Source: Brassica napus
Lineage: Eukaryota; Streptophyta; Magnoliopsida; Brassicales; Brassicaceae
Direction: 5' to 3'
Assembly (NCBI RefSeq): GCF_020379485.1
Contig: NC_063448.1
Coordinates: forward strand, 47,935,218-47,999,217
Length of the DNA: 64,000 nucleotides
Below are positions 25,268 through 37,439 of the stretch, in pieces. Below the pieces are notes generated by a model. The model was not told the origin of the DNA. It saw nothing but the letters and a program-made list of their open reading frames with translations, and did no database searches. Numbering within the stretch: the stretch's first letter is position 1; each line of letters begins with the position of its first letter. The position numbers were made by a program, and so were the translations under genes.

Positions 25268-26287
25268 AGCTTGAGGAATTAGGCACTTAGAAGATGTTCT
25301 GAGGAGGTAGTTAGTACCTTCTCATAGGTTCAGGTCAAGTCTTAACACAGAAGTCCAAGTCCACGCCGGTGGGAGGCAGTTTCCAAAGTCGTAGTCCATT
25401 GACATATTCTAACTACAGATGTTGTTACATGACAAAATAGCTTATATTATAAAGTGACGGTGAGAAGTGATAATGACCCATTAGAGTTGACTCTTTCGTG
25501 CAAAATTGCACCGAAAAAAATAGTCAAAGTAACCCGAGTAAGCTGCCACAAAGCGTAGCTACTTCAAGGCAGTGTATGAATCGTGTTGAACGTTTCTTCT
25601 TTTACCAGCCCACTTGAAGGAAAAAAAAAACTAAATCTTGACATCACCTTCAACGTATATCTCCAGAATTGAAAGAAACCGTGAAAGTGAAACCATTTTC
25701 TCCAAATGAGAGTCTAAATTGGACTTATTTCAAATCCAATCTCTCCTAAAACCATCAATGCGTGAGATAACATAACGTGCAGACTACATGTTTGTTTAAA
25801 TGTCCGAGAGAGATGAGGTAGCGTTGAGTCGCCTCGCTTCGTAAAATTGGATCGAGACGATAAGCACGCCATCTTTATAGACAAGTGACAGCATGAATAA
25901 TGATCAATGAGTGTTTTTAGGCGGAGTTCTTATAAACGGTATGTTAACTTTTGACTAAAAACAACTAAGAACCTAATAAAAACTTTATCCTAAGAACTGC
26001 CATTAATATTTCACCTTTCCCGAGAACTCCGACGTCTAAAAAGCGTTGCCGGTGTCAGAGAGAGAATAATGTCACGTGAGGCTCACGTGTTTTCTTAGGA
26101 TAACAAAGGCGGTAAAGTCCTAGCTGGCGACTTCTCACTGGTTAGTAAATATTTTCACATAGCAACCGAACTTATTTAACTACTCGAAAATTGCACGTGA
26201 GCCTCACGTGTTGGAGTAGACAGTGATTTTTAGAAGTTGCGATTAGCCACACATTTGCAATCTCTCAAAGATACTTTGCCGGAGAAG
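25268..26287. other. Divergent upstream region of CES101 and MFP1
   Basis: About 1 kb separates the two start codons, which face away from each other, and holds both promoters. At 25918-26010 there is a degenerate AAGAACC/GGTTCTTA-rich patch resembling the MITE at 48928. The G-box palindromes at 26073-26210 lie on the MFP1 side. Confidence 0.5.
26073..26210 (+). promoter_or_regulatory. Pair of double G-box palindromes upstream of MFP1
   Basis: CACGTGAGGCTCACGTG (26073-26089) and CACGTGAGCCTCACGTG (26194-26210) each hold two CACGTG cores 11 bp apart. The second is the exact reverse complement of the first. They lie 215 and 94 bp before the MFP1 ATG. G-boxes bind bHLH and bZIP factors and are common in light- and stress-regulated plastid genes. 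The arrangement is seen directly; function is inferred. Confidence 0.75.
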
Positions 26288-28833
26288 ATGGGCTTCCTCG
26301 TCGGAGCTACTTGCTTCGCTCCGTCTCCTCCTCTTCCTCTCCATTCTTCTTCTTCTTCTTCTACGTCGCAGTTCCTGCTTCTCCGCTCCAACAATGTCGC
26401 TATCTCCAAGCGTCGCCGACCACCACCATCGGCTTCTCTACGCCGCCAAGATGCAAACGACGGCGATGTTTCCGTCAAAAGAAGAGATTTTGTCCTTGTG
26501 GGTGTCTCCGTTCTTCCGTTTTTGCAGTTCCGATCACCAGCTATGGCTGATGAAAGTGAGTTATCAGCCCCAAAGTCTAGGGTTTTACCCTTTTGCTTGT
26601 TGTTATTCATTCTTGTGATCATTCTTTTTAGGAGGAGGCAATGAGATAAAGACATCATCGAAGCTTAATCAACAAACAGAGGTTTTTGTTTTTATCAACT
26701 AACTCTATTAGACCTTCCATTCAATCAAGATACCTCCTTTGCCACCCACAAACCAAACTTTGATCCTTCTGTTTCGATTTATTAGGTTGCAGTAAGTGAA
26801 GAAGGAACATCCCCAAATCCGTTTCTCTCTCTCTTAAATGGTCTTGGAATCTTCAGTGCTGGTGTTCTTGGTGCACTCTATGCCCTGGCTCGGCAAGACG
26901 CACAAGCTGCTGAAGAAGCCATCGAATCTGTAAGCTCCTCTGCTAATACTCTTAACAATTGTTGTGAAGTGTTCTTGTCGGCCTTTTGATTACTCATAAC
27001 AGTTCTATCAGAGATAATAAGCTATTGTTTAGTCCCATGGAGAAGTTTCAAATAATTTTCATTTAGTTTTGAGCTTCTCCTTTTGTTTATAATCTTTTTC
27101 TTACTTAAGCTACCAATGACCGTGAAATACAGCTAAAGAACCAGTTGAAAGACAGAGAAAGAGCGTTGACTACCAAGGAGAAAGACTCTGAAGCAAGACT
27201 GCAGCATGAGCAGGAAGAGCGGAACAAGGAGCGTAAAAAGGCACAAGAGGATCAGTTTTCATTAATCAGCCAGTTGAATTCTGCAAAGGACGTGGTGACA
27301 GGATTAGGCCGGGAGATAAGCAGCGAAAAGAAACTATGCGAGGAGCTTAGAGTTCAAATCGAAGGTCTGCAAAGTAATCTATCAAAGGCTAGTGAAGACA
27401 AAACGGCACTTGATACAAAGCTCAAAGAAAAGCTTGGTTTGATTGAGGAGCTACAAGATCGGATCAACTCACTTAGTTTGGAGTTGAAAGATAAGGAAGA
27501 AGAAACTCAACGCATTAGCACATTACTGGCTGCAAAGGAAGCAGAACTGGAAAAACTCAATTCTGCTTACACTCAAGCTAACCGAGATCTTGCTGGAGCA
27601 AAATCAGAAACCAAACAGCTAAAGGAAGAAGTCACAAGAAGTCAAACTGAGTTGGAGTTAAAGAACTCTACCATTGAGGAGCTCAACACCAGGATAAGCA
27701 CTTTAGAGGCTGAGAAGGAGAGTTACATCCAAAAGCTTGATGATGTCTCAAAAGAGTACAATGCTTTGAAATTGACTTCTGAAACGCGAGCAGCTGCTGA
27801 TGCAGAACTCATTAGCAGGAAAGAGAAGGAGATTCAGGACCTAAAGGAAAAGCTGGATCATGCGCTTAAGGATCTAAATGAGAGTAAAGACGAAGTTGCT
27901 GACCTTACTGAGAAGTACGAAGACTCGAAGAGAATGCTGGATATAGAAATGACTAGTGTAGAAAACTTGAAACATGAGCTTGAAGGAACCAGGAAAGCAC
28001 TCCGGGCGTCGAGAGAACGTGTCTCTGACCTGGAGACGCTGCTGGATGAGTCGAGAGCTTTGTGTTCAAAGTTTGAATCAGAGGTTGCTGTTGTTCACGC
28101 AGAGTTTGAGAAAGCTAAGGAAAGATATGAAGAGAATCTTGCTGAGGAAAGACGAAACAGTGAGAGTTTCGCTAGCAAACTTGCAGTGGAGAAAGATCAT
28201 CTGAAGAAAGCTGGAGAAGAGCTTGAAGAACTGGCCCGTGAAGTGGAAGAATCTTCTGTCAAGAACCAGAGCCTCCAGAAAGAACTAGTGGAGGTTTACA
28301 AGAAAGCCGAAACCACTAAGAAGGAACTGGAAGAGGAGAAGAGGAAGGTTTTGGCATTGGACAAAGAGGTGAAAGCAATGGAGAAGCAGATGTTGATGGA
28401 GAAGGAGGCGAGGAAGTCCCTTGAAGCAGAACTCGAAGAAGCAGTCAAGTCCTTAGATGAGATGAACAGAAACACATCGACACTGTCAAAGGAGCTTGAG
28501 AAGGTGAATAGCCATGTCTCGAGTTTGGAGGACGAGAAAGAAGTGCTTCAAAGATCACTAGAAGCGGCGAAGAAGGCATCAAAAGAAGCTAAGGAAAACG
28601 TGGAAGACGCACATAACCTCGTGATAAGTCTAGGGAAAGAGAGGGAAGCGCTAGAAAAGAAAGTGAAGAAGCTCGAGGAGGACTTGGGCTCTGCAAAGGG
28701 AGAGATACTGCGTATGAGGAGCCAACAGAGTTCTGTAAAAGCTGTGAATAGTACAGATGATGAAGAGAAGAGTGATGATAAGGTTACTGTGAAGAAAGCT
28801 GTCAGGAGGAGAAAGAGCAGTACCAGTTCTTGA
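26288..28833 (+). CDS. MFP1: MAR-binding filament-like protein 1
   Basis: Four exons (26288-26555, 26632-26681, 26786-26929, 27133-28833) give 720 residues; the Arabidopsis protein (At3g16000) is 726 from memory. The N-terminus MGFLVGATCFAPSP with Ser-rich sequence and RRR is a plastid transit peptide. Two hydrophobic segments follow (FVLVGVSVLPFLQF and LNGLGIFSAGVLGALYALAR). About 560 residues of uninterrupted coiled coil come next, ending KKAVRRRKSSTSS. MFP1 is a thylakoid protein that faces the stroma and binds plastid nucleoid DNA through its C-terminus; it was first isolated as a matrix-attachment-region binder, and later work tied it to starch granule placement. The coiled coil is one long exon. 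It converges on SULTR3;4 with 335 bp between stop codons. Confidence 0.97.
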
Positions 28834-29168
28834 AGAGACAAGGTTATAATGACCAGAGCTTGTATTATATCTTTTGTGTAAATTTTGACAAGAGGCAAGT
28901 GGCTCCAGAGTTTCATCATTGATTTATTAATGGTGATTCGAGATATAGAGTGAGAAGATCAATGCTTTGTATCAGAGTATTCATTGTCTAAATTATGATT
29001 TCATACAAATGTTTTAAAGATGAAAATTACATTTTATTGTATAATTAAAACCCAAACCTCTTCAAGGAGGTAACAGCTAGCACCAAAAATTGTTTCTAAA
29101 GAGGCAGGCCTTGTCTTCAGAAACAACTATCCAGGACAAGTTCACAGATTCTCCTTTAGAAGTTTAAT

Positions 29169-32100
29169 TCATGGCTGGCCATGAGCTTTCCATGTTGATG
29201 AGAGATCAGAAACAGCTTCACCAACTGTTAGATAAAGCCCACTCAGCCCCAATGACTCAATGATCTTGGACTTGTGTAGCTTTTCCATAACACTCCCCAC
29301 AGGATTCACCAGCACAAGCTGTTTTAAACAAGTGAAAGCATAATGTTAAGAGTGTTTTACTCTCATATGTATGATCTTTGTTTAGAGTTAAAGATCTAAC
29401 CTGAAGTGATTGCTTCTCCAGCCTCCTCCTAAGTTCAAACACCGATTCAATCCCACTGGTGTCTATGGAAGACACAGCTGAAACAATTCCAAAAAAGGCA
29501 TAAGTTAAAGAAGGTAAGTCAAAAACTTATGATCATTACCCCAGATGAGAACAGAACTTACCTGTCATGTCAAGAATAATGCACTTTAAGTTTCTCTCAT
29601 TGTTTTCCTTGATCCGATTTTCCTCTTCCCTGGTCCATCTCAAGATCCTACAGAACCATAAACTCATTTCCATAAGAACAAAACACAAAACCATAACTAA
29701 GAATAAGTTACAGTAAAAACTCTGTAAATTAATGTTTGGACTATGATATTTTATTAATTTATAGAGTTATTAGTTTACAAAATATTTCATTTTTGGATTT
29801 TTTATTTTAGTTTAGAATATATTTTTTATAAGATAAACAAAATAATTGATTTTACCGTATATACACTAATTAAATTTTTAAGATTTTACTTTCATGTTAT
29901 TTTTACTGTATTATTTGGTGTGTATAAAATATGTTTTATAAAATTTAAATGTGGTTTAAATATAATTTTACTAAATATAAGCAAAATATATTGAAATGTT
30001 AAAAAAATATAGAGATATTTATACTGTAAAATAAAGCAAATAATACAATTGTTTGTTTGTACTTATATAAAATGTATATATACAAAAGTAGTAATTTATG
30101 ATTTCAACGGGACCATATATTTACATAGAATTATCTAAAATATATTATTATTTTATCGATTTATTAATTTATAGTGTTTATTGATTTATCAAGTATTAAT
30201 TTATAGAGTTTCTAATGTATTTAGTTATTTTGACTAACCTTTCTTGTAGGTAAGTGCAGTTGGCAAAGTATATTGGAGATTCAACTGCAAGAATCAAGAA
30301 ACCAGGGATTCTAGAGGCTTCTCTGTATCTTTTAAGACTCTGATATATCTGAGTCCCAGGGATGTTTCCGAACTCTAAAGTGTTTGGTCTTGTGACATGC
30401 AACAAGATCTTGATAACTGAAACTCCCACCTGCAACAAGAAGGTATTAAACTTAGATAACAAACAACCTGAGTAATACCATGAAGAATAGGTGTGTACTC
30501 ACTGCTATTGCTAAGCCAAGAGGCACAGAGACAAAGAGAACGCCAAAGAATGAACACATGCAAGTGAAGAAATCGAATTTGTCAACTTTCCAGAGCTTGT
30601 AAGCCGCTTGGTAATCAATGAGGCCTATCACAGCGGTTAAAATGATGGCGGCTAGGATCAGATTAGGAGTGTAGTAGAAGAGTGGCATCAGAAACAAAAG
30701 GGTCACAAGAACTGCTGATGCCATCACAATGTTTGAAACTGCTGTTTTCGCTCCAGCATTGACGTTTACTGCAGATCTTGAGAAAGACCCTGAAGAAAAC
30801 AAAAAAAATAGGAGTGGTAAACAAACATTGTTACTTGAGCCACAAGGTGAATGAGCTTGGTTTTCAAGTTAGGTTTTTAACCTGTTGTAACATAGCAAGA
30901 GGTGCAAGAACCAGCCATGTTCATAAAACCTATAGCCATCATTTCTTTGTTCCCATTAACTTGATAGTTCTTTAGAGATGCAAAGGTTCTCCCTACAGCA
31001 ATCCCTTCCTGAAAAAATCAATCAAGGCCAAAAGCTTAGCACTCAAGCACTTAACTCTGCAATTTACAAAGGGGTCAAAGATTTTTGAAAAGCTTACTGT
31101 AAGGGAGAGAATCCCTGTGATGATACCAGTCTTGATGGCAAGAGCAAGATGAGCAGCACTAAAGTACAACATGTTTGCTGAAGGAGGATTCAAACCCTTT
31201 GGCAGATGGCCAATCTGCATCAAAGATTGAATCTCTGTGAGCCTTAGTCTTCTCAATCTCAACAAGTCTGGTTAAAAATGTACTTACAAAAGAGATGGCA
31301 TGAGTTTTGTCTCTGATGACGTATACAATAAGAGTTGAGATAACAACTGATGCCAATGGTGATGCAGCTGATATCCAGAAAAGTTTTGGCTTCCTCATGC
31401 TCTGTATAATCACATAAAAACAACAATACAGTAAAAACTCTGTAAATTAATAATGTTGGAACTATGATATTTTATTAATTTATAGAGTTATTAATTTACA
31501 AAAAGTTTCCTTTTCTGATTTTTTATTTTGGAATATATTTTTATAAAATAAACAAAAGAATTGATTTTACCGTATACACTAATTAAATTTTTGAAATTTT
31601 ACTTTCACGTTAATTTTATTGTATTATTTAGTGTATATAAAATATGTTTTATAAAATTTAAATGTCGTTTAAATATAATTTTACTAAATATAAGCAAAAT
31701 ATATTGAAATGTTAAGAAAATACAGAGATAATTATATTGTAAAATAAAGCAAATAGTAAAATTGGTTGTTTGTACTTATATAAACATATATATACAAATT
31801 TTATTAATTTATGATTTCAACGGAACCATATACTTACATAAGATTTTTTAAAATATTATTATCTTATTATTTTAAAGATTTGTGTCATATTTTAAACCGG
31901 TCCAATTCGGAACCAGATTTTTTTTTATTAATTTCTAGTATTTATTAATTTATCGAATATTAATTTATAGAACTTTTACTGTAATTATTAAATATTCCAT
32001 ATTGCAAAATGCGTGAAAACTTTTCAAGTACTTACAATGTGTCTTGTGGTTAAGAGAATGATCAAGAAGCCAAGGCCCATCACAATAGTTTCCCATGACC

Positions 32101-33878
32101 ACTGTAATTGTAGTAAGTAGCTTTATTAGATAAGGATCTTGAATTCTAGATGGTGTTTTTACTTTTAGTAGTTAATAATATTTAGAGAGAGGAAAGTAAT
32201 GGTTGACTTACTTCGGATCTAGTGTTGATAACAGAGGACATGACAGGAACAAATTGCATTTTGCCAGTGAAGTGAACGATTCCAAGAAGACCCTTAAGCT
32301 GTTGAAGTGACACAATCACTGCAGCACCAGCAGTGAAACCAACCAATGTTGCCTTTGACAAAAAGTCAATCACAAATCCCAGCCTGAAAAAAAAAAATTA
32401 AGAAATATAAAATATTAATCAAATTTGCTGACCAGGAAAAAATTAACAGTGTGAAACCACTACGTAGAAGGAAGCATCTTGGGGAGTAGGACATTAGTAC
32501 ATGTCACTTGTCACTATCAAATCAAAAATATATAGAATCTTGGTCTTTTTACATATAAAATGTTAACAACTATATGCATCATGACAAATTCCCCTTTCGT
32601 TTTCAGTAATAATTCAGCAAAAGAGGCTCAAGCAAAACTGTGAATATATTCTACACTAAGAATACTAAACTCCAACAAGAGGCTAAAACTACATATTCTT
32701 TCACATGGCGGTTACATATTCCAAAGATTAGTTTTGCGTTTTCGGTTAAAAGAATGTGAAATGTTTGGGGGTAAGATTCGTACCTGAGAAGGCCAAGGGA
32801 GGCTTGGAAGAGGCCAGCAAAGAAAGTTGATGTGAAAGCCAGTTTGAGATATAGTATTGAGTCTTGTGTTGGAGAAACACTTTCACTTAGCATTGAGCCC
32901 ATGACAAGTGATGCTATAGAGACAGGACCAACTGCTAAATGCTTAGAACTCCCAAGAACTGAGTATATAAGTGGCGGCACGAAGCTTGAATCTGCATGCA
33001 GCCACAAGAATGATTAATTAAAACTTGATTTAGTTAATCACACTGATTAGTCTGTAATTAGATGATCGATACTTACAAAGACCAACAATGGGTGGTAAGT
33101 TTGCTAGCTTGGCATAACTGATTCCCTGCAATATAAATTTCAAAAATCAACACAACTTTTTTTGTAGAAACAATAAATTAAAATAATATTTGGAAGATTC
33201 TAAGAGAACCCATTATGAAATTAACTAGATCGAAGGACTGTTTATTTAAACTTATTAAAACATTGAATAAAACATTACAAACAAACAAAAAACTATTTTT
33301 CTTTTGCGTTACTCTCCGAGTCCATCCAGTCATCCCCACACTAGTCAAGTAGTCAACGATTATATGACAAAATATTTTTAATTTACGCCTTTTTATTATC
33401 TTATCAACATACAGAAAAATCCTATTCTTTATTTTTTTTCTTTAGTCAAACTTTATAAATTGGTAGAAAAAAAAAGGAAATAAAATATTCACATCAAAAC
33501 CAGCAAACAAATCATATTCCTAATAGAAAAAAAGATGTTCGAGTTGTAAACCTGAGGGATAGCGAGACTGGCAATGGTGAGTCCAGAGATAACATCAGAC
33601 CTAAAAAGCTTGAGATCGTACTGAGAACCCCATGTGAATATAGGAAACAAGCTTTGTAGACCAAGAATGACTTTGTTTCTCCATGTCTGGTTTCTAAACC
33701 TCTCTAAAGGATCATCAGGGAAGAAAACATCACCAAAACGCTTTTTCAGTTTCTGAAACGTTGTTTTCTTAGGCGGTAGACATACGCTGTGTATCTCCAC
33801 GACAGTTTCTCTCGCGTTTGCAGCGGTTTCGTTGTTGGGAGATGACATGTCTTCTATTCTGTTCGTGCCATGACCCAT
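29169..33878 (-). CDS. SULTR3;4: Sulfate transporter family protein SULTR3;4
   Basis: Thirteen exons, 33552-33878, 33077-33125, 32784-32991, 32212-32383, 32036-32101, 31288-31401, 31098-31214, 30882-31008, 30503-30789, 30239-30429, 29562-29647, 29401-29477 and 29169-29318, total 657 codons (656 residues; Arabidopsis At3g15990 is 653 from memory). The protein starts MGHGTNRIEDM and has a polar N-terminus. The SLC26-type membrane core includes SDVISGLTIASLAIPQG, VGPVSIASLVMGSMLSE, GFTAGAAVIVSLQQLKGLLG and YVTTGSFSRSAVN. The C-terminal STAS domain holds CIILDMTAVSSIDTSGIESV. SULTR3 members are H+-coupled anion transporters; SULTR3;4 has been described as a node phosphate distributor (SPDT). Introns 6 and 10 carry Emigrant-like MITEs. 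No lesions were found. Confidence 0.97.
29711..30217. mobile_element. Emigrant-like MITE in SULTR3;4 intron 10
   Basis: It starts CAGTAAAAACTCTGTAAATT after TA and ends with TATTAATTTATAGAGTTTCTAATG before TA. The ends resemble Emigrant, the Arabidopsis pogo/Tc1-mariner MITE whose TIR is CAGTAAAACCTCTATAAATT. The right terminus has mutated away from TTTTACTG. A long AT-rich body without ORF resembles the copy at 31429. Confidence 0.8.
31429..31981. mobile_element. Emigrant-like MITE in SULTR3;4 intron 6
   Basis: It is flanked by TA (31427-31428, 31982-31983) and begins CAGTAAAAACTCTGTAAATT; the right end AATTTATAGAACTTTTACTG is the inverted match. Internal sequence follows the 29711 copy almost phrase by phrase and in the same orientation, except for an extra segment near 31890-31920 (TTTAAACCGGTCCAATTCGG). 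Confidence 0.88.
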
Positions 33879-34046
33879 TGGTTAATAATGATAGATTTTA
33901 TATGAAGGATTTTTTTTGACTGAATTTTTTATACGAAGGGTTCTTGAATTATAGAGACGCAGAAAACAGTTTTGGTGTGATTAATGTTTTGGGATTGCGT
34001 TGTTGTAAGGATTTTTTGTGAGGGAAGATGTTATAATTATGCTCTG

Positions 34047-34101
34047 TATTTATAGACACTTGGCTGAGTAAGTGGGGGTGGGGGTGGGGGTGGGGGTGGG
34101 G
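34047..34101 (-). promoter_or_regulatory. SULTR3;4 TATA box with adjoining C-rich tract
   Basis: TATAAATA on the coding strand (34047-34054) lies 170 bp before the ATG. Immediately upstream, at 34073-34101, the plus strand has five runs of G separated by single T (GGGGGT units), so the coding strand is (CCCCCA)n. Such a tract can form a G-quadruplex on the template strand. The TATA call rests on motif and distance. Confidence 0.6.
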
Positions 34102-36612
34102 TAATGACATTTTTGTCTCACCAAAAAAGATTGTAAAGCGGTTTTTGCTCAATGTTTGAGATTCAGGGGTAAATGCATCATTTCGTTAAAAAATAGGAAA
34201 TTTACTTTATTTAAATCTTGCTTGAGTGGAAACTAAATTTTGGAAAAACAAATTAAAACTAAAAACTACTCTAGAATCTACAAACAATCAACCTTTAAAT
34301 CTCAGCAGATCTCAAAGCAAACCATATTTTCTGTACAGTCATGCATGGCATATTGAAGATCGAAGCAAAGTGGAATCACTAGGAATAAATTAGTTACATA
34401 ATGAAACTTGATATCACGGGATAGTTTTCGTCTGACCTGGAGTTTATCAAGAGAGATCGATGACAGAAAAAAAAAACAAATCTTCCACTCTGTGATTCAG
34501 AAAGAGTTTAGCATTTGCAAAAAAAAATCACAGATAAGATTTTGATGTGTATTATACATATTGTTAATATATATACTAGTAAGACTAATAAAAATATACA
34601 TATTGTTCAGTCTCCGGACTATTGAAAATATATACAAACATTCCGTATGTAGCATATTTGAATATTGCATATTTCCAAATCAATCATATTTCTTGATTTT
34701 TCATCATTCAAACAATTTTGTATTTGTGTAAGTCAAAGTAATTCAAGCGCATTTATGGTAGTTAATGTATATACATGTGTATGGTGTTAATTTTTGGAAG
34801 GACTTTCTGGCAAGTGTATGTATGCATGTCTGATACTAACACATACTAGTAATTTATGGTAGTAATGTATGCGTATTTTGGTCAACTTTTTTTTTTGTTA
34901 AGCAACTCGTGGTTTTCAGCATTCTAGATTAGATTTCTTATGAGAAAAGGAATAGAAAATATACAAAAAATCAAAGGGTCATTCTTTTATATTGTCCTGA
35001 TGTCCTCTATTGTTTTTTTGTGTGTTAATATATGTTCTACATTGTATGAGGAAAGGAAATGTTTTAAAGAGAAAAATGTCTCGATTTGTCTTTACAGAAT
35101 TCAGTATCAATTTTTTTTTTCCAAAAGATTTATGGACAATAGTGTTTGCGTGGATCAAATCTGAACGTTGATTTTTCTGGGGGGGGGGGGGGGGGGGGGG
35201 GGGGGTGACGAGGACAGTTGAATTTGGGAAGACTGGTGGAGCCTCCACTTATAATGGCTTCAATTTAACTTTTAAGAAGAAAAAAAATATTTTTCTTGCG
35301 TAGTTAATGATATCGAACGTTAAATATCATAGAGCTCTTAAAAAGAAGAAGAAGAAGAGATATTGGTTACAAAGATTCGAAGTTGATATTTAAAATTACT
35401 TTTGCACCGATTGAAAGTATATATGTGTTCCAATACTATAAGAAAATTAAACGCACCTAGTTCATTCTTATCTTCTAGTTTTATCTAGAGCATAATGGCT
35501 CTTATATCTTTAAATATACATGCATACATTCAGATCCCTGCTAATGTTGAATATATATGGGATCTTAGTATTGACATGAAAATGTCAAATGTTTTTGGTG
35601 TTAGCAATTGTTGAATTGATCACTACCTGAGACTTTCTAACTATCATGTTACTAAGCAGTCATTGAACAAAGCATTAACGATAGATACAGTTAATTTATC
35701 CCCTAATGACACGGTCTTAATTGGTAAACCTGCTTCCTCGTTTAACACTCTGACTTGTAGTTGAAACAAAAAGGTTAAAGGTGGTGCAAATAGACAGCAG
35801 AACACATGATTAGAACTTGAAAAATCATAGATAGTTTACAGTCCCCCATTGTTGATTTCCTGTATATAAATTTTTATACTGATTTCTTACTTTTCCTAAT
35901 TTTAAAAATTACAAAATTATTAATGTCTTTCGTGGACCGTTTGTATAAAAAATGTTATTAAAATCATCCTTTCAGTAATTTGTAGTCTTTCTTACTTTTG
36001 GTTGATGTTTTGAGAATTTAATTTATCGAGTTTCACAAAAAAATATCAGTCTGAAAATGTTGAGCCAATAAAGTAATGGCCGGGTGTTCTTTTTACCAAT
36101 ACTGCTTTCTACTCAACATTGATCAAAATTTCTTCGTATATAAATATGATTAATAAATATGAGTAATGAATTAGGCCTTAACTAAACATTGGTTGGTAAC
36201 GTCCGTTCATGTTTTGTCTTCTTAATACACTGGGCTATTTCAACAACAAATGTAGTTTAAAGTTAATCATGTAAGAAATATAGGTCCAGAAATATAACTT
36301 TATCAGAAAGGATTGGGAAAATCAAAGCAAATCCAATTCAGAACCGACATCCATATGCATATATAGAAGATTATAATAGATATTTGTAATCCAAGAAAAC
36401 GTATCTTCTAAATAGAATTTGACTGGTATGATTTGTTTGTCTTAGTCTTTACATATAGCACCATAAATAAATAGTGAGTGGCATAGATACAAAAAATTGA
36501 GCCACTGGGAGAGCTCCATCTCGATTTGTAAGATTCTTTCTCTCTATTATATTTTGCTAAAGCAAATATACACTTTAATTATCATCAGTATCTACACTTC
36601 CAATCTCTCTCG
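34102..36612. other. Intergenic, no genes seen
   Basis: It is AT-rich DNA upstream of SULTR3;4. The only outstanding sequence is the 27-base poly-G at 35179. Short frames at 34940-35250 are chance ORFs around that tract. Confidence 0.5.
35179..35205 (+). repeat. Poly(G)27 homopolymer
   Basis: Twenty-seven consecutive G follow TTTTTCT and precede TGACGAGG. No gene or element boundary was recognised around it. Such tracts are error-prone in sequencing, so the exact length is uncertain. Confidence 0.85.
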
Positions 36613-36628
36613 CTCTATCATGAGAGTT

Positions 36629-36804
36629 TTTTTTTTTTTTTGATAACTCTGGTATCTGGACAGCCACATTTCCAACTATCCTCTCCGTAGGGGGTCCAGC
36701 GCCCCAACGGAAGGGATGTTAAATCCGCTGTGGCCGGGGCTCGAACTCGTGATGGCGAGCACCTCAGCCGAGGTTCCTATACCACCAGACCACGAGGCCC
36801 GGTT
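36629..36804 (-). mobile_element. tRNA-derived SINE
   Basis: Read on the minus strand, the element starts AACCGGGCCTCGTGGTCTGG and contains a polymerase III A-box-like TGGTATAGGAACC and a B box GAGTTCGAGCC. It ends in an A tract (the T run at 36629-36641 on the plus strand). Both sides carry a perfect 16-bp duplication CTCTATCATGAGAGTT (36613-36628 and 36805-36820). This is a complete 176-bp SINE of Brassicaceae type; the intact duplication argues for a fairly recent insertion. Confidence 0.95.
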
Positions 36805-37439
36805 CTCTATCATGAGAGTTCTTACTTCTTTTTTGGTTAAGAGTAATTTATTACTCGAGATTCGATTCAGTTAATTTTAAACTATATTGATCATTATCCA
36901 TCGATATGAACTTAGGCAATATACGTAACATCACAGGAACTCTGGGTATTATCTATCCCATTATTGTGCAATATTCGTCGTGTAGTTATTTCATCTTTAT
37001 AGTGCGCTCGTTTGCAAAATAAATGGGCTGGTGACGGTAACTAATACTGATTCACTATTTGGTTTTAGTCACATATCTAACATGTGCTAATTAATTTTGC
37101 TAACTGTTTGGATCATATTATAGTTGACGATAAGCTAAAATAGGGAATCCACTACATCTAACAAAGGCACGAGTCACTCGACACGTTACAATTTTAAAAG
37201 CATGTCAACTAAATTAGTAGTGAACAAAATGAGACTTAGAAATTAGTATAGACGACAAACAAAAAAGACTAAATGCATATATTCTTGTGTCGCAAAATGT
37301 TGCTTTAAACCTCCATCCCACAACTAACTAATCATTCCTCAAATTTCTAAATAAAAACAAAAGATTCCACAAGATATCAATATTTGATCAAAAGAATATC
37401 TTAAGGCTGAAATACAATATCTCAAATTACAGTTTCATA

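Noticed and set aside
28548..28919. Minus-strand ORF of 123 codons
   Set aside because: Antisense of the MFP1 coiled coil; the Glu/Lys codon bias of MFP1 leaves the opposite strand open.
36700..36804. Possible tRNA gene (A and B box, minus strand)
   Set aside because: No cloverleaf can be completed. The A-rich tail and 16-bp target duplication show a tRNA-derived SINE.
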